Source: Hymenobacter nivis (GTDB taxonomy: Bacteria; Bacteroidota; Bacteroidia; Cytophagales; Hymenobacteraceae). From it: DNA of 64,000 nucleotides. This document shows, piece by piece, positions 50,613 through 60,451 of this stretch; the stretch's first letter is position 1, and every line of letters begins with the position of its first letter. The stretch lies in assembly GCF_003149515.1 (NCBI RefSeq), contig NZ_CP029145.1:4030001-4094000 (forward strand). The letters run 5' to 3'. A program made the position numbers and the translations under genes. A model generated the notes under the pieces. It was not told where the DNA came from. It did not search any database and was given only the letters and a program-made list of their open reading frames with translations.

Positions 50613-53360
50613 TTGTCCGCTCCCAAAAAAGAATTCGTCATCAAGTCCGTGGGCCCCGACCACTTCATCGCCGCGCCGGTGATCGATACGCCCCTGATGA
50701 AGCAGTACTACCAGCTCAAAACCCAGTACCCGGGCGCGGTGCTGCTGTTTCGGGTGGGTGATTTCTACGAAACCTTTGGCGAAGACGCCGTTACTGCCAG
50801 CCGCATCCTCGACATTACCCTCACCAAGCGCGGGGCCGGCACGTCCAGCGAGGTGCCGCTGGCCGGCTTCCCGCACCACTCGCTCGATACGTACCTGCCC
50901 AAGCTGGTGCGCGCCGGCCAGCGCGTGGCCATCTGCGACCAGCTCGAAGACCCCAAGCAGGCCAAGGGCTTGGTGAAAAGAGGAATAACCGAGCTGGTGA
51001 CGCCCGGCGTTAGCCTGCACGACAACGTGCTGGAGCGCCGCGCCAACAACTACCTGGCCGCCATCCACTTCGGCAAGAGCGAGGCCGGCATTTCCTTCCT
51101 CGACATCAGCACCGGCGAGTTCCTGGTGGCCCAGGGCGACATTGGCTACCTCGGCAAGCTGCTGCAAAACTTCGGGCCCGCCGAGGTGCTGTTCTGCAAG
51201 AAAAGCCGTGGCGACTTTGAGCGCCACTTCGGCCCCGATTTTTGCACTTATGCCTTGGATGAGTGGGTGTTCGGCCCCGACTACGCCCACGACACCCTCA
51301 CGCGGCACTTCCGCACCACGTCGCTCAAGGGCTTCGGGGTGGATAATCTCAAGGAAGGCGTCATCGCCGCCGGCTGCATCCTGCACTACCTGGCCGAAAC
51401 CAAGCACGCCAACCTCAGCCACATCGCCAGCCTGGGCCGCCTGGAGGAGGACAAGTACGTGTGGCTCGACCGCTTCACGGTGCGCAACCTGGAGCTGATT
51501 CAGGCCCAGCACCCCGGCGGCGTGCCCCTGATTGACATTTTGGACCAGACGCTGACCCCGATGGGGGCCCGGCTGCTGCGCAAGTGGGTGGTACTGCCGC
51601 TGAAGGAAGTGGGCCAGATTCAGCGCCGCCTCGACACCGTGGGGGCCCTGGTGGCCGACGAGGACCTGCTGGCCGACCTCACCCAGCACCTGCGCCAAAT
51701 CAATGACCTGGAGCGCCTCATCAGCAAAGTGGCCGTGCGCCGCGTGAACCCGCGCGAGCTGCTGCAACTAGCCAGGGCCCTAGAGGCCGTGGAGCCCATG
51801 CGTGCCCGGCTGGCCGGCTCCGGCGTGCGGGCCCTGGAAAAGCTGGCTGACCAGCTCAACCCCTGCCTGGCTCTGCGCAAGGAGATTCAGGCCAAAATCA
51901 AGTCCGACGCGCCCCTGCTCACCAACCAGGGCGGCGTGCTGCACGACGGCGTGGACGCCGAGCTGGACGAACTGCGCGGCCTGGCCTTTTCAGGTAAAGA
52001 CTACCTCTTGCAGCTGCAAGTGCGCGAGCAGCGCAACACCGGCATCTCGTCGCTAAAAGTGGCTTACAACAAGGTGTTTGGCTACTACCTCGAAGTCACC
52101 AATGCCCACAAAGACAAGGTGCCCGCGGCCTGGATTCGCAAGCAGACCCTGGTGAACGCCGAGCGCTACGTGACCGAGGAGCTGAAAACCTACGAGGAAA
52201 AAATTCTCCACGCCGAGGAGCAATTGTTCGTCATCGAGCAGCGCATCTACACCGATCTGGTGCTGAGCGCGCTCGATTTCGTGCCCCAGATTCAGCAAAA
52301 TGCCCGCGCCATCGGCGTGATGGACTGCCTGGCCAGCTTTGCCCTCACCGCGCGCCAGCACCGCTACGTGCGGCCGGTGGTGAACGACGGCACGGTGCTC
52401 GACATCAAGCAGGGCCGCCACCCCGTCATCGAGCGCCAGCTGCCGCCCGGCGAAAGCTACATCCCCAACGACATCTGCCTCGACCAGACCGACCAGCAGA
52501 TTGTGGTGATTACGGGTCCCAACATGGCCGGCAAATCGGCTCTGCTCCGCCAAACGGCCCTCATCGTGCTGCTGGCCCAAATTGGCTCCTTCGTGCCCGC
52601 CGAAAGCGCCACGGTGGGCATCATCGACAAGATTTTCACCCGCGTGGGGGCCTCCGACAACCTGAGCAAGGGCGAGAGTACCTTCATGGTGGAGATGACC
52701 GAAACTGCCTCCATCCTGAACAATTTATCAGACCGCAGCCTCGTGCTGATGGACGAAATCGGGCGCGGTACCAGCACCTACGACGGCATCAGCATCGCCT
52801 GGGCCATTGTGGAGCATCTGCACAACAACCCCAAAGCCAAGGCTAAAACCCTGTTTGCCACCCACTACCACGAACTAAACCAGCTGGCCGACGACTGCCC
52901 GCGCGTCCGCAACTACAACGTGGCTGTGAAGGAAGCCGACGGCCGCATCTTGTTCCTGCGCAAGCTGCAGGCCGGCGGCTCCGAGCACAGCTTTGGCATC
53001 CACGTGGCGCGGCTGGCCGGCATGCCCACCGCCGTGGTGCTGCGGGCCAACGAAATCATGCACCACCTCGAAGTGGAGCGCACCAGCGCCGGCGTGGACG
53101 ACGCCGGGGCCCCCACCGCGTTCGACGCCGTGCTGGCGGGCCTCGACGAGGACCCCCAGCCGGCCCAGCCCCGGCCCCGCGCCACCTCGGCCGTGGCCAC
53201 CGCCCCGCGCGCCCAGCTCCAGCTAAGTATGTTCGAGCCCGGCGACCCGGCCCTGGAACGCCTGCGCGAGCTGCTCCAAAACCTCGACGTCAACACCCTC
53301 ACGCCCATCGAAGCGCTGCTAAAGCTGAACGAATTGAAGCTGACGCTGGGCCCCGCGTAA
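50613..53360 (+). CDS. mutS: DNA mismatch repair protein MutS
   Basis: This 915-residue ATPase recognises mismatches. The mismatch-probing Phe-x-Glu is in RVGDFYETFGEDAVTASRIL; Walker A is GPNMAGKSALLRQTALI, Walker B LVLMDEIGRGTSTYDG, and the dimer-interface helix THYHELNQLAD. There is no ATG before residue 29 of the domain. TTG at 50613 (MSAPKKEFVIKSVGPDH) is the likely start, since the conserved part begins MKQYYQLKTQYPGA; another TTG at 50559 is possible. A short Ala/Pro linker (about 830-880) precedes the C-terminal helices. Confidence 0.95.
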   Translation: MSAPKKEFVIKSVGPDHFIAAPVIDTPLMKQYYQLKTQYPGAVLLFRVGDFYETFGEDAVTASRILDITLTKRGAGTSSEVPLAGFPHHSLDTYLPKLVRAGQRVAICDQLEDPKQAKGLVKRGITELVTPGVSLHDNVLERRANNYLAAIHFGKSEAGISFLDISTGEFLVAQGDIGYLGKLLQNFGPAEVLFCKKSRGDFERHFGPDFCTYALDEWVFGPDYAHDTLTRHFRTTSLKGFGVDNLKEGVIAAGCILHYLAETKHANLSHIASLGRLEEDKYVWLDRFTVRNLELIQAQHPGGVPLIDILDQTLTPMGARLLRKWVVLPLKEVGQIQRRLDTVGALVADEDLLADLTQHLRQINDLERLISKVAVRRVNPRELLQLARALEAVEPMRARLAGSGVRALEKLADQLNPCLALRKEIQAKIKSDAPLLTNQGGVLHDGVDAELDELRGLAFSGKDYLLQLQVREQRNTGISSLKVAYNKVFGYYLEVTNAHKDKVPAAWIRKQTLVNAERYVTEELKTYEEKILHAEEQLFVIEQRIYTDLVLSALDFVPQIQQNARAIGVMDCLASFALTARQHRYVRPVVNDGTVLDIKQGRHPVIERQLPPGESYIPNDICLDQTDQQIVVITGPNMAGKSALLRQTALIVLLAQIGSFVPAESATVGIIDKIFTRVGASDNLSKGESTFMVEMTETASILNNLSDRSLVLMDEIGRGTSTYDGISIAWAIVEHLHNNPKAKAKTLFATHYHELNQLADDCPRVRNYNVAVKEADGRILFLRKLQAGGSEHSFGIHVARLAGMPTAVVLRANEIMHHLEVERTSAGVDDAGAPTAFDAVLAGLDEDPQPAQPRPRATSAVATAPRAQLQLSMFEPGDPALERLRELLQNLDVNTLTPIEALLKLNELKLTLGPA

Positions 53361-53421
53361 ATTTTTCAGGCTGAAAATGAGCCCCAAAGCTGCGCCAGGG
53401 GCAAGTTTTTGGGCCCCGGGC

Positions 53422-53451
53422 TTGCCTCCCGCCAAAATCCCCCTACCTTTG
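53422..53451 (+). promoter_or_regulatory. Promoter of tRNA-Gly (TTG-N19-TACCTTTG)
   Basis: TTG at 53422-53424 and TACCTTTG at 53444-53451 are separated by 19 bp, the spacing of the Bacteroidota -33/-7 promoter. The -7 octamer is identical to that before tRNA-Val. The tRNA begins 37 bp downstream. Confidence 0.7.
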
Positions 53452-53488
53452 TGAAACCATTAGCCGCTACGCCAGTCGCGGTTATATT

Positions 53489-53564
53489 GCGAGAGTAGCT
53501 CAGTTGGTAGAGCGCGACCTTGCCAAGGTCGAGGTCGCGAGTTCGAACCTCGTCTCCCGCTCCA
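53489..53564 (+). tRNA. tRNA-Gly (GCC) with an A4-C69 acceptor mismatch
   Basis: A normal cloverleaf with anticodon stem CGACC/GGTCG and loop TTGCCAA (anticodon GCC), T loop TTCGAAC and an encoded CCA end (TCCA). The acceptor GCGAGAG faces CTCCCGC, so base 4 (A, at 53492) opposes C69. All other acceptor pairs are Watson-Crick. The usual base here is G. Confidence 0.93.
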
Positions 53565-53570
53565 AGTTCG

Positions 53571-53603
53571 AAAAAAGACGCTGCCCCTGGCAACGTCTTT
53601 TTT
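53571..53603 (+). terminator. Terminator between tRNA-Gly and the HNH gene
   Basis: AAAAAAGACG and CGTCTTTTTT pair around a 13-base loop containing CTGCCCCTGGCAA. It ends 16 bp before the HNH start. Confidence 0.8.
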
Positions 53604-53618
53604 GCTTTATCCCGCCCC

Positions 53619-54116
53619 ATGGCCGCCACGCGCAAATTCCTCAGCACGGACGACGAGTTTCGGCAGGCGGTGGCCGAAAGTTTGTCCATCCGGCAAGTGC
53701 TGGGCCGCATCGGGCTGGTGCCCGCGGGCGGCAACTACAAAACGGTGCACGCCCGCATCAAATTGCTGGCCTTGGACACGAGCCACTTCACAGGGGCGGG
53801 CTGGAACCAGGGGCCTCGCTACCACATGCTCGGCAAGTCTTTTTCGTGGGAAGGCATCCTGGTTGAAAACTCTACCTACACCTCCACTTTCCGCCTTCGG
53901 AACCGGCTGATTCAGCATGGCTTAAAAGAAGTAAAGTGTGAGGATTGCGGGCTGGTTGAATGGTGTAACCAAGCCATTCCGCTGGAACTGCACCACGCTA
54001 ACGGCGTGAACAATGACCACCGGCTTGCTAACTTGCGCTTGCTTTGTCCCAATTGCCACGCGCTGACCGATAATTATCGGGGTAAAAACCAACAGCGTTC
54101 AAAGCTAACTGCTTGA
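53619..54116 (+). CDS. HNH endonuclease between two tRNA genes
   Basis: The 165-residue product has an N-terminal helical DNA-binding part (LSTDDEFRQAVAESLSIRQV) and a C-terminal HNH zinc finger: CEDCGLVEW, the catalytic LELHHANGVNNDHRLANL and CPNCHALTDNYRG. This type, with a regulatory helix-turn-helix before the HNH, occurs as solitary homing-like genes and in phages. It sits exactly between the tRNA-Gly terminator and tRNA-Leu, with the stop codon touching the tRNA. Composition of the 3' half is less GC-rich than neighbours. Acquisition by insertion at the tRNA is likely. Confidence 0.88.
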   Translation: MAATRKFLSTDDEFRQAVAESLSIRQVLGRIGLVPAGGNYKTVHARIKLLALDTSHFTGAGWNQGPRYHMLGKSFSWEGILVENSTYTSTFRLRNRLIQHGLKEVKCEDCGLVEWCNQAIPLELHHANGVNNDHRLANLRLLCPNCHALTDNYRGKNQQRSKLTA

Positions 54117-54200
54117 GCCAGAGTGGTGAAACTGGTATACACGCGACACTTAAACTGTCGTTTCCGTGAGGAAGTACGGGTTCGATTCCCGTCTCTGGTA
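54117..54200 (+). tRNA. tRNA-Leu (TAA)
   Basis: The acceptor GCCAGAG/CTCTGGT, the anticodon stem CGACA/TGTCG with loop CTTAAAC (anticodon TAA), a long class II variable arm (TTTCCGTGAGGAAGT) and the T loop TTCGATT make a complete 84-nt tRNA. CCA is not encoded. The first base follows directly on the HNH stop codon. Confidence 0.93.
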
Positions 54201-54206
54201 CAATGC

Positions 54207-54239
54207 AAAGCCCCGCTTCCCGCCCGGAAGCGGGGCTTT
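54207..54239 (+). terminator. Terminator of tRNA-Leu
   Basis: AAAGCCCCGCTTCC and GGAAGCGGGGCTTT are perfect complements around CGCCC. Confidence 0.85.
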
Positions 54240-54359
54240 GTCGTTAGAAATGGGGCCCGGCGGGTGGGTAATCTTAATATTTGATTAGAAGACGGGGATG
54301 CCAACGGCCGGCGCGTATCTTTGGGTATCAACCTGGTGTTTAAAACGGGAAATAATTGT

Positions 54360-55072
54360 ATGGCTACTGCTCACCTTGCCCCGTTGCCCCTCGCCGAAGA
54401 GCTGCGCTTGCAGGCACTGCGGCCGTATCAGCTGCTGAACACGATGCGGGACGAGACGTTTTCGGAGCTGGTGCGCCTGGCGGCCAAGCTATCTAACGTG
54501 CTCATCGGCATTGTGGCTTTCGTGGACGAATAGGAAGTGAGCCTGGGCCTCAACTACGGGCTGGGGCCGGGCCTGGACATTGTGGACCGGGGCGAAACCC
54601 TGTGCTCGGTGGCTATGCTGAGCGAGGAAACCACGGTTTTTGAAAACCTGCACGACCACCCCTGCGACCTGATTAATCCCTTCCTGGTGAAGCAGTTGTA
54701 CCTGGGCTTCTACGCCGGCCATGCGCTGCGCACCGCGGCCGGCTACCCTATCGGCGTGCTCTGCATAATTGGCCACGAGCCTCGCACGTTCAGCGAGGCC
54801 GAATCGGAGCTGCTGGCGCGCCTGGCCACCGTGGTGATGGCCTGCTCGACCTGCGCCTGCACCTGCTGCAACAGCCCACCTGGAACCAGCTGCTGTGGGA
54901 GGCCATCTACGCCCGCACCGAAAGCTTGGTGACGCGCCTGGAAACCCTGGGGGCCCTGGCCGCCTGGGAGGCGGAGGACGGCCCCATCGCCCGCGCCTAC
55001 CAGGCCGCCCGCGAGGAAAGCCTGCGGGTAATTGCGGTGCTGACGGAGCAAATTCAGGCTTTGCGCGCCTGA
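54360..55072 (+). pseudogene. GAF-domain sensor protein, nonsense mutation plus frameshift
   Basis: From the ATG at 54360 (MATAHLAPLPLAEELRLQAL) a GAF domain begins: RPYQLLNTMRDETFSELVRL, then IGIVAFVDE and a TAG at 54531-54533. After the stop the same frame continues EVSLGLNYGLGPGLDIVDRG ... GYPIGVLCIIGHEPRTFSE, the end of a GAF domain. At about 54840 a base is missing. In the next frame the helical tail LLDLRLHLLQQPTWNQLLWE runs to a TGA at 55070-55072. With both lesions corrected the protein is about 237 residues. A -7 box TATCTTTG lies at 54316-54323. Confidence 0.75.
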
Positions 55073-55129
55073 AGCGGCCGGGGCCCCGGGCCGGCGGTGT
55101 AATTTGCGGCCCCACTCACGCCCCTGCCT

Positions 55130-56125
<996 letters not shown>

Positions 56126-56150
56126 CGCCATTCAAGCTAAGCTATGCAGC

Positions 56151-58343
56151 TTATTGCAGCGTGATGGGTAGGCTGGCCGACTGGCTGCCGGCCTGCACGC
56201 GCACTGTGTAGAGGCCGGGGGCGAGGCCATTCACGTCGAGCAGGGCCTGGGTGCCGGCGGGGGCCAGGGCGATGGTGCGGGTCAGCACCTGCTGGCCGAG
56301 GCCGTTGTACAGCGCCAGGGCGGCGCTGCGGGCCCCTGCCACGGCGGGTAGGCTGAGGGTGAAGGCGCGGCCGGCGGGGTTCGGGAACGCGGCCAGTACG
56401 CCGGCGCCCAGGGCGCTGCGCGTGGCCGTGGGCACCCCGGTGGTGAAGGTGGTAGCCGCCGCCGCGGCCGGGCTCCCGCCGCAATTACCCACCACTGTTA
56501 CGGCGTAGGCCGTGTTGCCCGCAAGGCCCGTGAGCAGCACCGGCGAGGCCGTAGGAGCCGGCGCCACCGTGCGGGCCGTGCCGCCGGCAGGCGTGTAGGT
56601 CACGGTGTAACTGGTATTGCCACTGCCGGCTGTGAAGGACACTGTAGCCGTGGTGGCCCCGGTAGGCGTGGCGCTGAGGGCCGTCACGGGCGCGCAGGTG
56701 GCCCCGGGGCCCAGCGTCACATCAATGGCCAGGCGGGGGCTAATACTAGTTTGCGTGTTCAAATCGCTCCAGGTAGTGCCGTCAGTGCTGAGAAAGAACG
56801 CGCCGGCCCGGAGCGGAATCTCGTCCTGGTAGGCTAACATGATGTTATCGGCCCCGATGGTTTTGACGCCCACGAAGAAGTTGCCACTCACGGCCGTGCT
56901 CGGGATGGTTACCGCGTCGGGGGTTGCGATGACGTTGGCCGAAGGCCGGGGCCGCACGGGCGAGGTGTACAGCACTGCGCCGGGCTGGCCGGTGGTGGTG
57001 GCCCCGTACACTACCACTTGGTAAGTTGAGCCCGCCATGCCGCCGCCGTAAAAAGCGGGGGTAACGGTGGTGAGCACCGCCGGCCCGGTGGTGCGGTAGC
57101 CCACGGCCACCACGTTGCCGGCCGCGGCAATGCCAGCCCCATTGATAATGTTTTGGTTGGGGGCCAGGTAGCTTAAATTGATGGGCGAAATTGCCTGCGC
57201 CACGGCTTGCGAAACGGCGGGCGCCGCAGTCGTAGCTGGTACCGAAACGGCCACGGTATTGGTGCCACTGGTGGCCGCCACGGGGTAGGGGGCAAACGTG
57301 ACCAGCGCCGAGGCCCCGGCGGCCAGCGACGCCACGGTTTGGGTATTGCTGAACGTGGTGGCCCCGCTCACGGCCAGCGTCACGGGCAGGTTGGTAAGCG
57401 GCGCGGCAGAGTAATTGAACACCCGGGCCTGCACGGCCAGCGGCGAGGCGTAGCTAGCCACCGTGCCCAGCGTGTACACCACCACGCCCAGTTGGGTGAA
57501 GCGGTACGTGCGGCCCGCGTCGGCCGGCACGTCAGCGCGAATGTTGTGGGTATAGTTGATGGAGAAGCTGGTCGCGGAAATGTTCGTGGTGGGGTAATAG
57601 CCCGTGCGGAACGTAGTGGACGCCCACGGCAGGTTCGAGCCAGGCTTTTCGGCCAGCACTGTTTGGCCGTCGTGCAGCCCCGAGCCCTTAATGCCCACCA
57701 CCGAATAGCGAAAACCGGGCGTGCCCGTGCCCGCTACGGTGGGACCGTACACAAAGTCGATGGTATTATCGGCTTCGTAGAGCTTGAGCTGGAAGCTGAA
57801 GCTGGCGTACTGCGTGGCGGCGGTGGCGGCCTTGTCGCTCACGTTTTTCCATTGCACGGTGCACACGCGGTTGGGCTGCGTGCCGGTGGTGGCCACGCGG
57901 TACTCGGGGCCCCCGGCAGCCGTGCCCGCCGCCAGGTCTATGTTGAACGGGGCTAAGATGTTGACGTCCGCCGGGTCCTGGCTGAGGATGGGGTCGAGGG
58001 TGGGCGCCGTCTCGCTCAGGAACAGGGCCCCGGCCGAGGGTGCTACGGCCCCCAGCCGCACGAAGCCGTTGGTGTTCAGTACAAACTGCGTGAACGCCAC
58101 GCCGTTGAAATTAAACGTGAACCCAATGTTCTGGGCCGCCGAGTTGGCATCGTCGGTATTGGCCGTGGCAATGGCCGCGCCCGCCGCGCCCAGGTCGGCG
58201 TAGGTGCCGGCCACGTTCACGGCGCCGCCTGGGATATACGCCAGCGACTGGGCGCCGGCTTCCAGGGCCGGCAGTAGCGCCAGCGCCAACAGCCCGCGCC
58301 GCACCCAGGTGGGCGCGGCGGCAAAGAGTAGTGGTTTCAACAT
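56151..58343 (-). CDS. Large secreted T9SS protein with fibronectin III-like domain
   Basis: The 730-residue product has a signal peptide (residues about 10-33, ending AGAQ) and a beta-rich N-terminal domain (IGFTFNFNGVAFTQFVLNTN, VQWKNVSDKAATAATQYASF) like those in adhesin-type surface proteins. It also has Ala/Thr-rich Ig-like domains, a fibronectin type III domain (ATPTGATTATVSFTAGSGNT) near 560-640, and a T9SS type A sorting domain starting VLAAFPNPAGRAFTLSLPAV and ending SQSASLPITLQ. It is exported and probably anchored on the surface. The ATG at 58343 gives the leader; upstream open frame is spurious. Confidence 0.9.
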   Translation of the reverse strand: MLKPLLFAAAPTWVRRGLLALALLPALEAGAQSLAYIPGGAVNVAGTYADLGAAGAAIATANTDDANSAAQNIGFTFNFNGVAFTQFVLNTNGFVRLGAVAPSAGALFLSETAPTLDPILSQDPADVNILAPFNIDLAAGTAAGGPEYRVATTGTQPNRVCTVQWKNVSDKAATAATQYASFSFQLKLYEADNTIDFVYGPTVAGTGTPGFRYSVVGIKGSGLHDGQTVLAEKPGSNLPWASTTFRTGYYPTTNISATSFSINYTHNIRADVPADAGRTYRFTQLGVVVYTLGTVASYASPLAVQARVFNYSAAPLTNLPVTLAVSGATTFSNTQTVASLAAGASALVTFAPYPVAATSGTNTVAVSVPATTAAPAVSQAVAQAISPINLSYLAPNQNIINGAGIAAAGNVVAVGYRTTGPAVLTTVTPAFYGGGMAGSTYQVVVYGATTTGQPGAVLYTSPVRPRPSANVIATPDAVTIPSTAVSGNFFVGVKTIGADNIMLAYQDEIPLRAGAFFLSTDGTTWSDLNTQTSISPRLAIDVTLGPGATCAPVTALSATPTGATTATVSFTAGSGNTSYTVTYTPAGGTARTVAPAPTASPVLLTGLAGNTAYAVTVVGNCGGSPAAAAATTFTTGVPTATRSALGAGVLAAFPNPAGRAFTLSLPAVAGARSAALALYNGLGQQVLTRTIALAPAGTQALLDVNGLAPGLYTVRVQAGSQSASLPITLQ

Positions 58344-58506
58344 AAGAAAGGGTAGAAGAAATGTGAAAAATACGCTTCTGATCAAAGGTAGGAGAAATCC
58401 CGCTTCTATCGCGCCAAGCGCTTGAATGCAAGCAACTAACGCCAACCGGGCCCCGGGCGGCGGGGGGGGGGGCACCGTTTCCCGGGCCCCGGGCCCCAGG
58501 GCCCGG

Positions 58507-59223
58507 CTAGCGCAGCTGCCGCTTGTAGAGCTGCACGGTATTTTCCAGGCCCAGGTACAGCGCATCGGCCACCAGGGCGTGGCCGATGCTTACCTCGGCC
58601 AGCTCGGGCAGCTGCTGATGCAGAAAGGCCAGGTTGTCGAGGTCGAGGTCGTGGCCGGCGTTCACGCCCAAGCCCAGGCGGCCGGCGTGGGCAGCGGCGG
58701 CGCGGTAGGGTCCCACGGCGGCCTCGCGCCCGGCGGTGTACTGCCGGGCGTAGGCCTCGGTGTAAAGCTCGATGCGGTCAGTGCCGGTGGTGGCCGCCGC
58801 GTCCATGAGGGCCAAGTCGATACCGAGGAAAATGCTGACCCGACTGCCGTGGGCGTGCAATTCGGCCACTACATCGCGCAGGTATGCCTGGTGTAAAATC
58901 GTGTCCCAGCCCGCGCTGGAGGTGAGAGCTTCGGGCGCGTCGGGCACCAGCGTAACCTGGGCGGGGCGCACCTCGCGCACCAGGGCCAGGAAATCGGGCG
59001 TGGGATTGCCCTCCACATTCAGCTCGGTGGTCACAACGGCATGCAGGTCGCGCACGTCCTGGTAGCGGATGTGGCGCTCGTCGGGCCGTGGGTGCACCGT
59101 GATGCCCTCGGCCCCGAAGCGCTCGATGTCGCGGGCGACTTGCAGCAAGTCGGGGCGGGCGTGGGGGCCCCGGGCGTTGCGCAGGGTGGCAATTTTGTTG
59201 ATGTTGACGCTGAGCTTAGTCAT
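58507..59223 (-). CDS. pdxJ: Pyridoxine 5'-phosphate synthase
   Basis: This 238-residue TIM-barrel enzyme joins 3-amino-2-oxopropyl phosphate and deoxyxylulose 5-phosphate in the DXP-dependent vitamin B6 route. Visible blocks are KLSVNINKIATLRNARG (substrate loop), GITVHPRPDERHIRYQDV with catalytic His, TELNVEGNP, SIFLGIDLA, IELYTEAYA, GLGVNAGHDLDLDNL and VSIGHALVADAL. Length is standard. pdxA is not nearby. Confidence 0.96.
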   Translation of the reverse strand: MTKLSVNINKIATLRNARGPHARPDLLQVARDIERFGAEGITVHPRPDERHIRYQDVRDLHAVVTTELNVEGNPTPDFLALVREVRPAQVTLVPDAPEALTSSAGWDTILHQAYLRDVVAELHAHGSRVSIFLGIDLALMDAAATTGTDRIELYTEAYARQYTAGREAAVGPYRAAAAHAGRLGLGVNAGHDLDLDNLAFLHQQLPELAEVSIGHALVADALYLGLENTVQLYKRQLR

Positions 59224-59336
59224 GGTAGGGCGGGGTATATTGCGGGCAGAACGGCCCGGCCGCGAAGGTCAGGCCGTTCCATCTCCCAGCACAACCGGCG
59301 GCCGGCCCTGGCGTTTGCCGCCTTGCTCTTTTTCTG

Positions 59337-60359
59337 ATGACCGTAGCCTTTCCCGTTGCCCCGCGCCTGCGCCCGCTGCTGCTGTTTGCCGGGCTGGTGC
59401 TAGCCATTGTGGCCACCGAGCACGCCGTTACCACGCGGCCCATTTTCTACCAGCACCCCGCGCTGCCAGCGGCCGTGGTGTTCGATTTGCTGGTGGTGGT
59501 GCCGGCGCTGTTCTACTGGCTGGTGATGCGGCGCTATGCCCTGCCCCTCAGCACGGTAGGGGCGGCGGTGGGCGTCTGCCTGGCGCTGGCATTTTGGTTG
59601 CTGCCCGCCAGCCGGCAGCAACCCCTGCGGGCCCTGGCCTTCCTGCCCGCGCTGCTGGAAGGCGCGGCGCTGCTGGCCGCCGCCGCCCGCGCCCGGCGCC
59701 TGTGGCGGGCCTACAGCGCCGCCCGGCTGCAGTTGGGCCGGGGCTCCAGCCTGGCCTTGGCCCTGGAGCAGGTGCTGGGCCAGGCGGGCGTTTTTTTGGT
59801 GGCTGAAATCAACATGCTGCGCTACGCCGTGCTGAGCTGGTGGGCCCCGGTAGCGGCGCACCCGGCCCACGCCGCCTTCAGCGGCCACCGCGAGTCGGGG
59901 TTCGTGGCGCTGATGGCGACGGTGGGCTTGCTCACGCTCGTCGAAACTGCCGCCGCGCACCTTGTGGTGGGCCACTGGTACCCCGCGGCGGCCAACTGGC
60001 TCACGTTTTTAAGCCTGTACACGGTGCTGCTGCTGGTGGCTCACACCCACGCCGTGCGGCTGTGCCCGCTGCTGCTGGGGCCCCAGGCGCTGGTGGTGCG
60101 CGTGGGTTTCGTGTGGCAGGTGGTGGTGCCCCGGGCCGCGGTGGTGGCCACGGCCATCCGTGAGGCCCCGGCGTCCGCGCCCGATACGCTGGACGCCGCC
60201 AAAGTGCTGCTGGCCAGCCCCAACGTGCTGCTCACGTTTGCCGCACCCGTGGTGGTGGCGGGGCCCTACGGCACGCGCCGCACCGTGCGCCGGCTGGCGC
60301 TGTACCTCGACCGGCCCCAGGAGTTTCTGGGGGCCCTGGCGAGCGGCGCAGCGGCCTAA
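59337..60359 (+). CDS. Multi-span membrane protein of unknown function
   Basis: The 340-residue product has about eight hydrophobic segments (for example LRPLLLFAGLVLAIVATEHA, FDLLVVVPALFYWLVM, LLTLVETAAAHLVVGHWYP, LSLYTVLLLVAH). It ends with a soluble, partly charged region (TRRTVRRLALYLDRPQEFLG). There is no signal peptide; the first helix starts near residue 10. No family was recognised. It is divergent from pdxJ and may share the promoter region of 113 bp. Confidence 0.75.
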   Translation: MTVAFPVAPRLRPLLLFAGLVLAIVATEHAVTTRPIFYQHPALPAAVVFDLLVVVPALFYWLVMRRYALPLSTVGAAVGVCLALAFWLLPASRQQPLRALAFLPALLEGAALLAAAARARRLWRAYSAARLQLGRGSSLALALEQVLGQAGVFLVAEINMLRYAVLSWWAPVAAHPAHAAFSGHRESGFVALMATVGLLTLVETAAAHLVVGHWYPAAANWLTFLSLYTVLLLVAHTHAVRLCPLLLGPQALVVRVGFVWQVVVPRAAVVATAIREAPASAPDTLDAAKVLLASPNVLLTFAAPVVVAGPYGTRRTVRRLALYLDRPQEFLGALASGAAA

Positions 60360-60383
60360 AGTAGCTGCCGGCCCGCTACAGCG

Positions 60384-60391
60384 TAATTTTG
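60384..60391 (+). promoter_or_regulatory. -7 promoter box (TAATTTTG)
   Basis: TAATTTTG matches TAnnTTTG and ends 60 bp before the ATG of the YqeY-like gene. No clear -33 element is visible. Confidence 0.5.
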
Positions 60392-60451
60392 CGGCAGTAC
60401 ACGGGCCTCCTGGGTCCCGGTTTGCCCTTCTACATCCCAACTTTCCTGGCC

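Noticed and set aside
49932..51767. A 611-codon minus-strand frame that includes the TrmH gene and runs antisense through mutS.
   Set aside because: Only the last 177 codons match a protein family; the rest is the GC-rich mirror of mutS.
54117..54239. A tRNA-linked attachment site with an integrated element.
   Set aside because: No integrase gene and no direct repeat of a tRNA 3' end were found; only the single HNH gene is associated.
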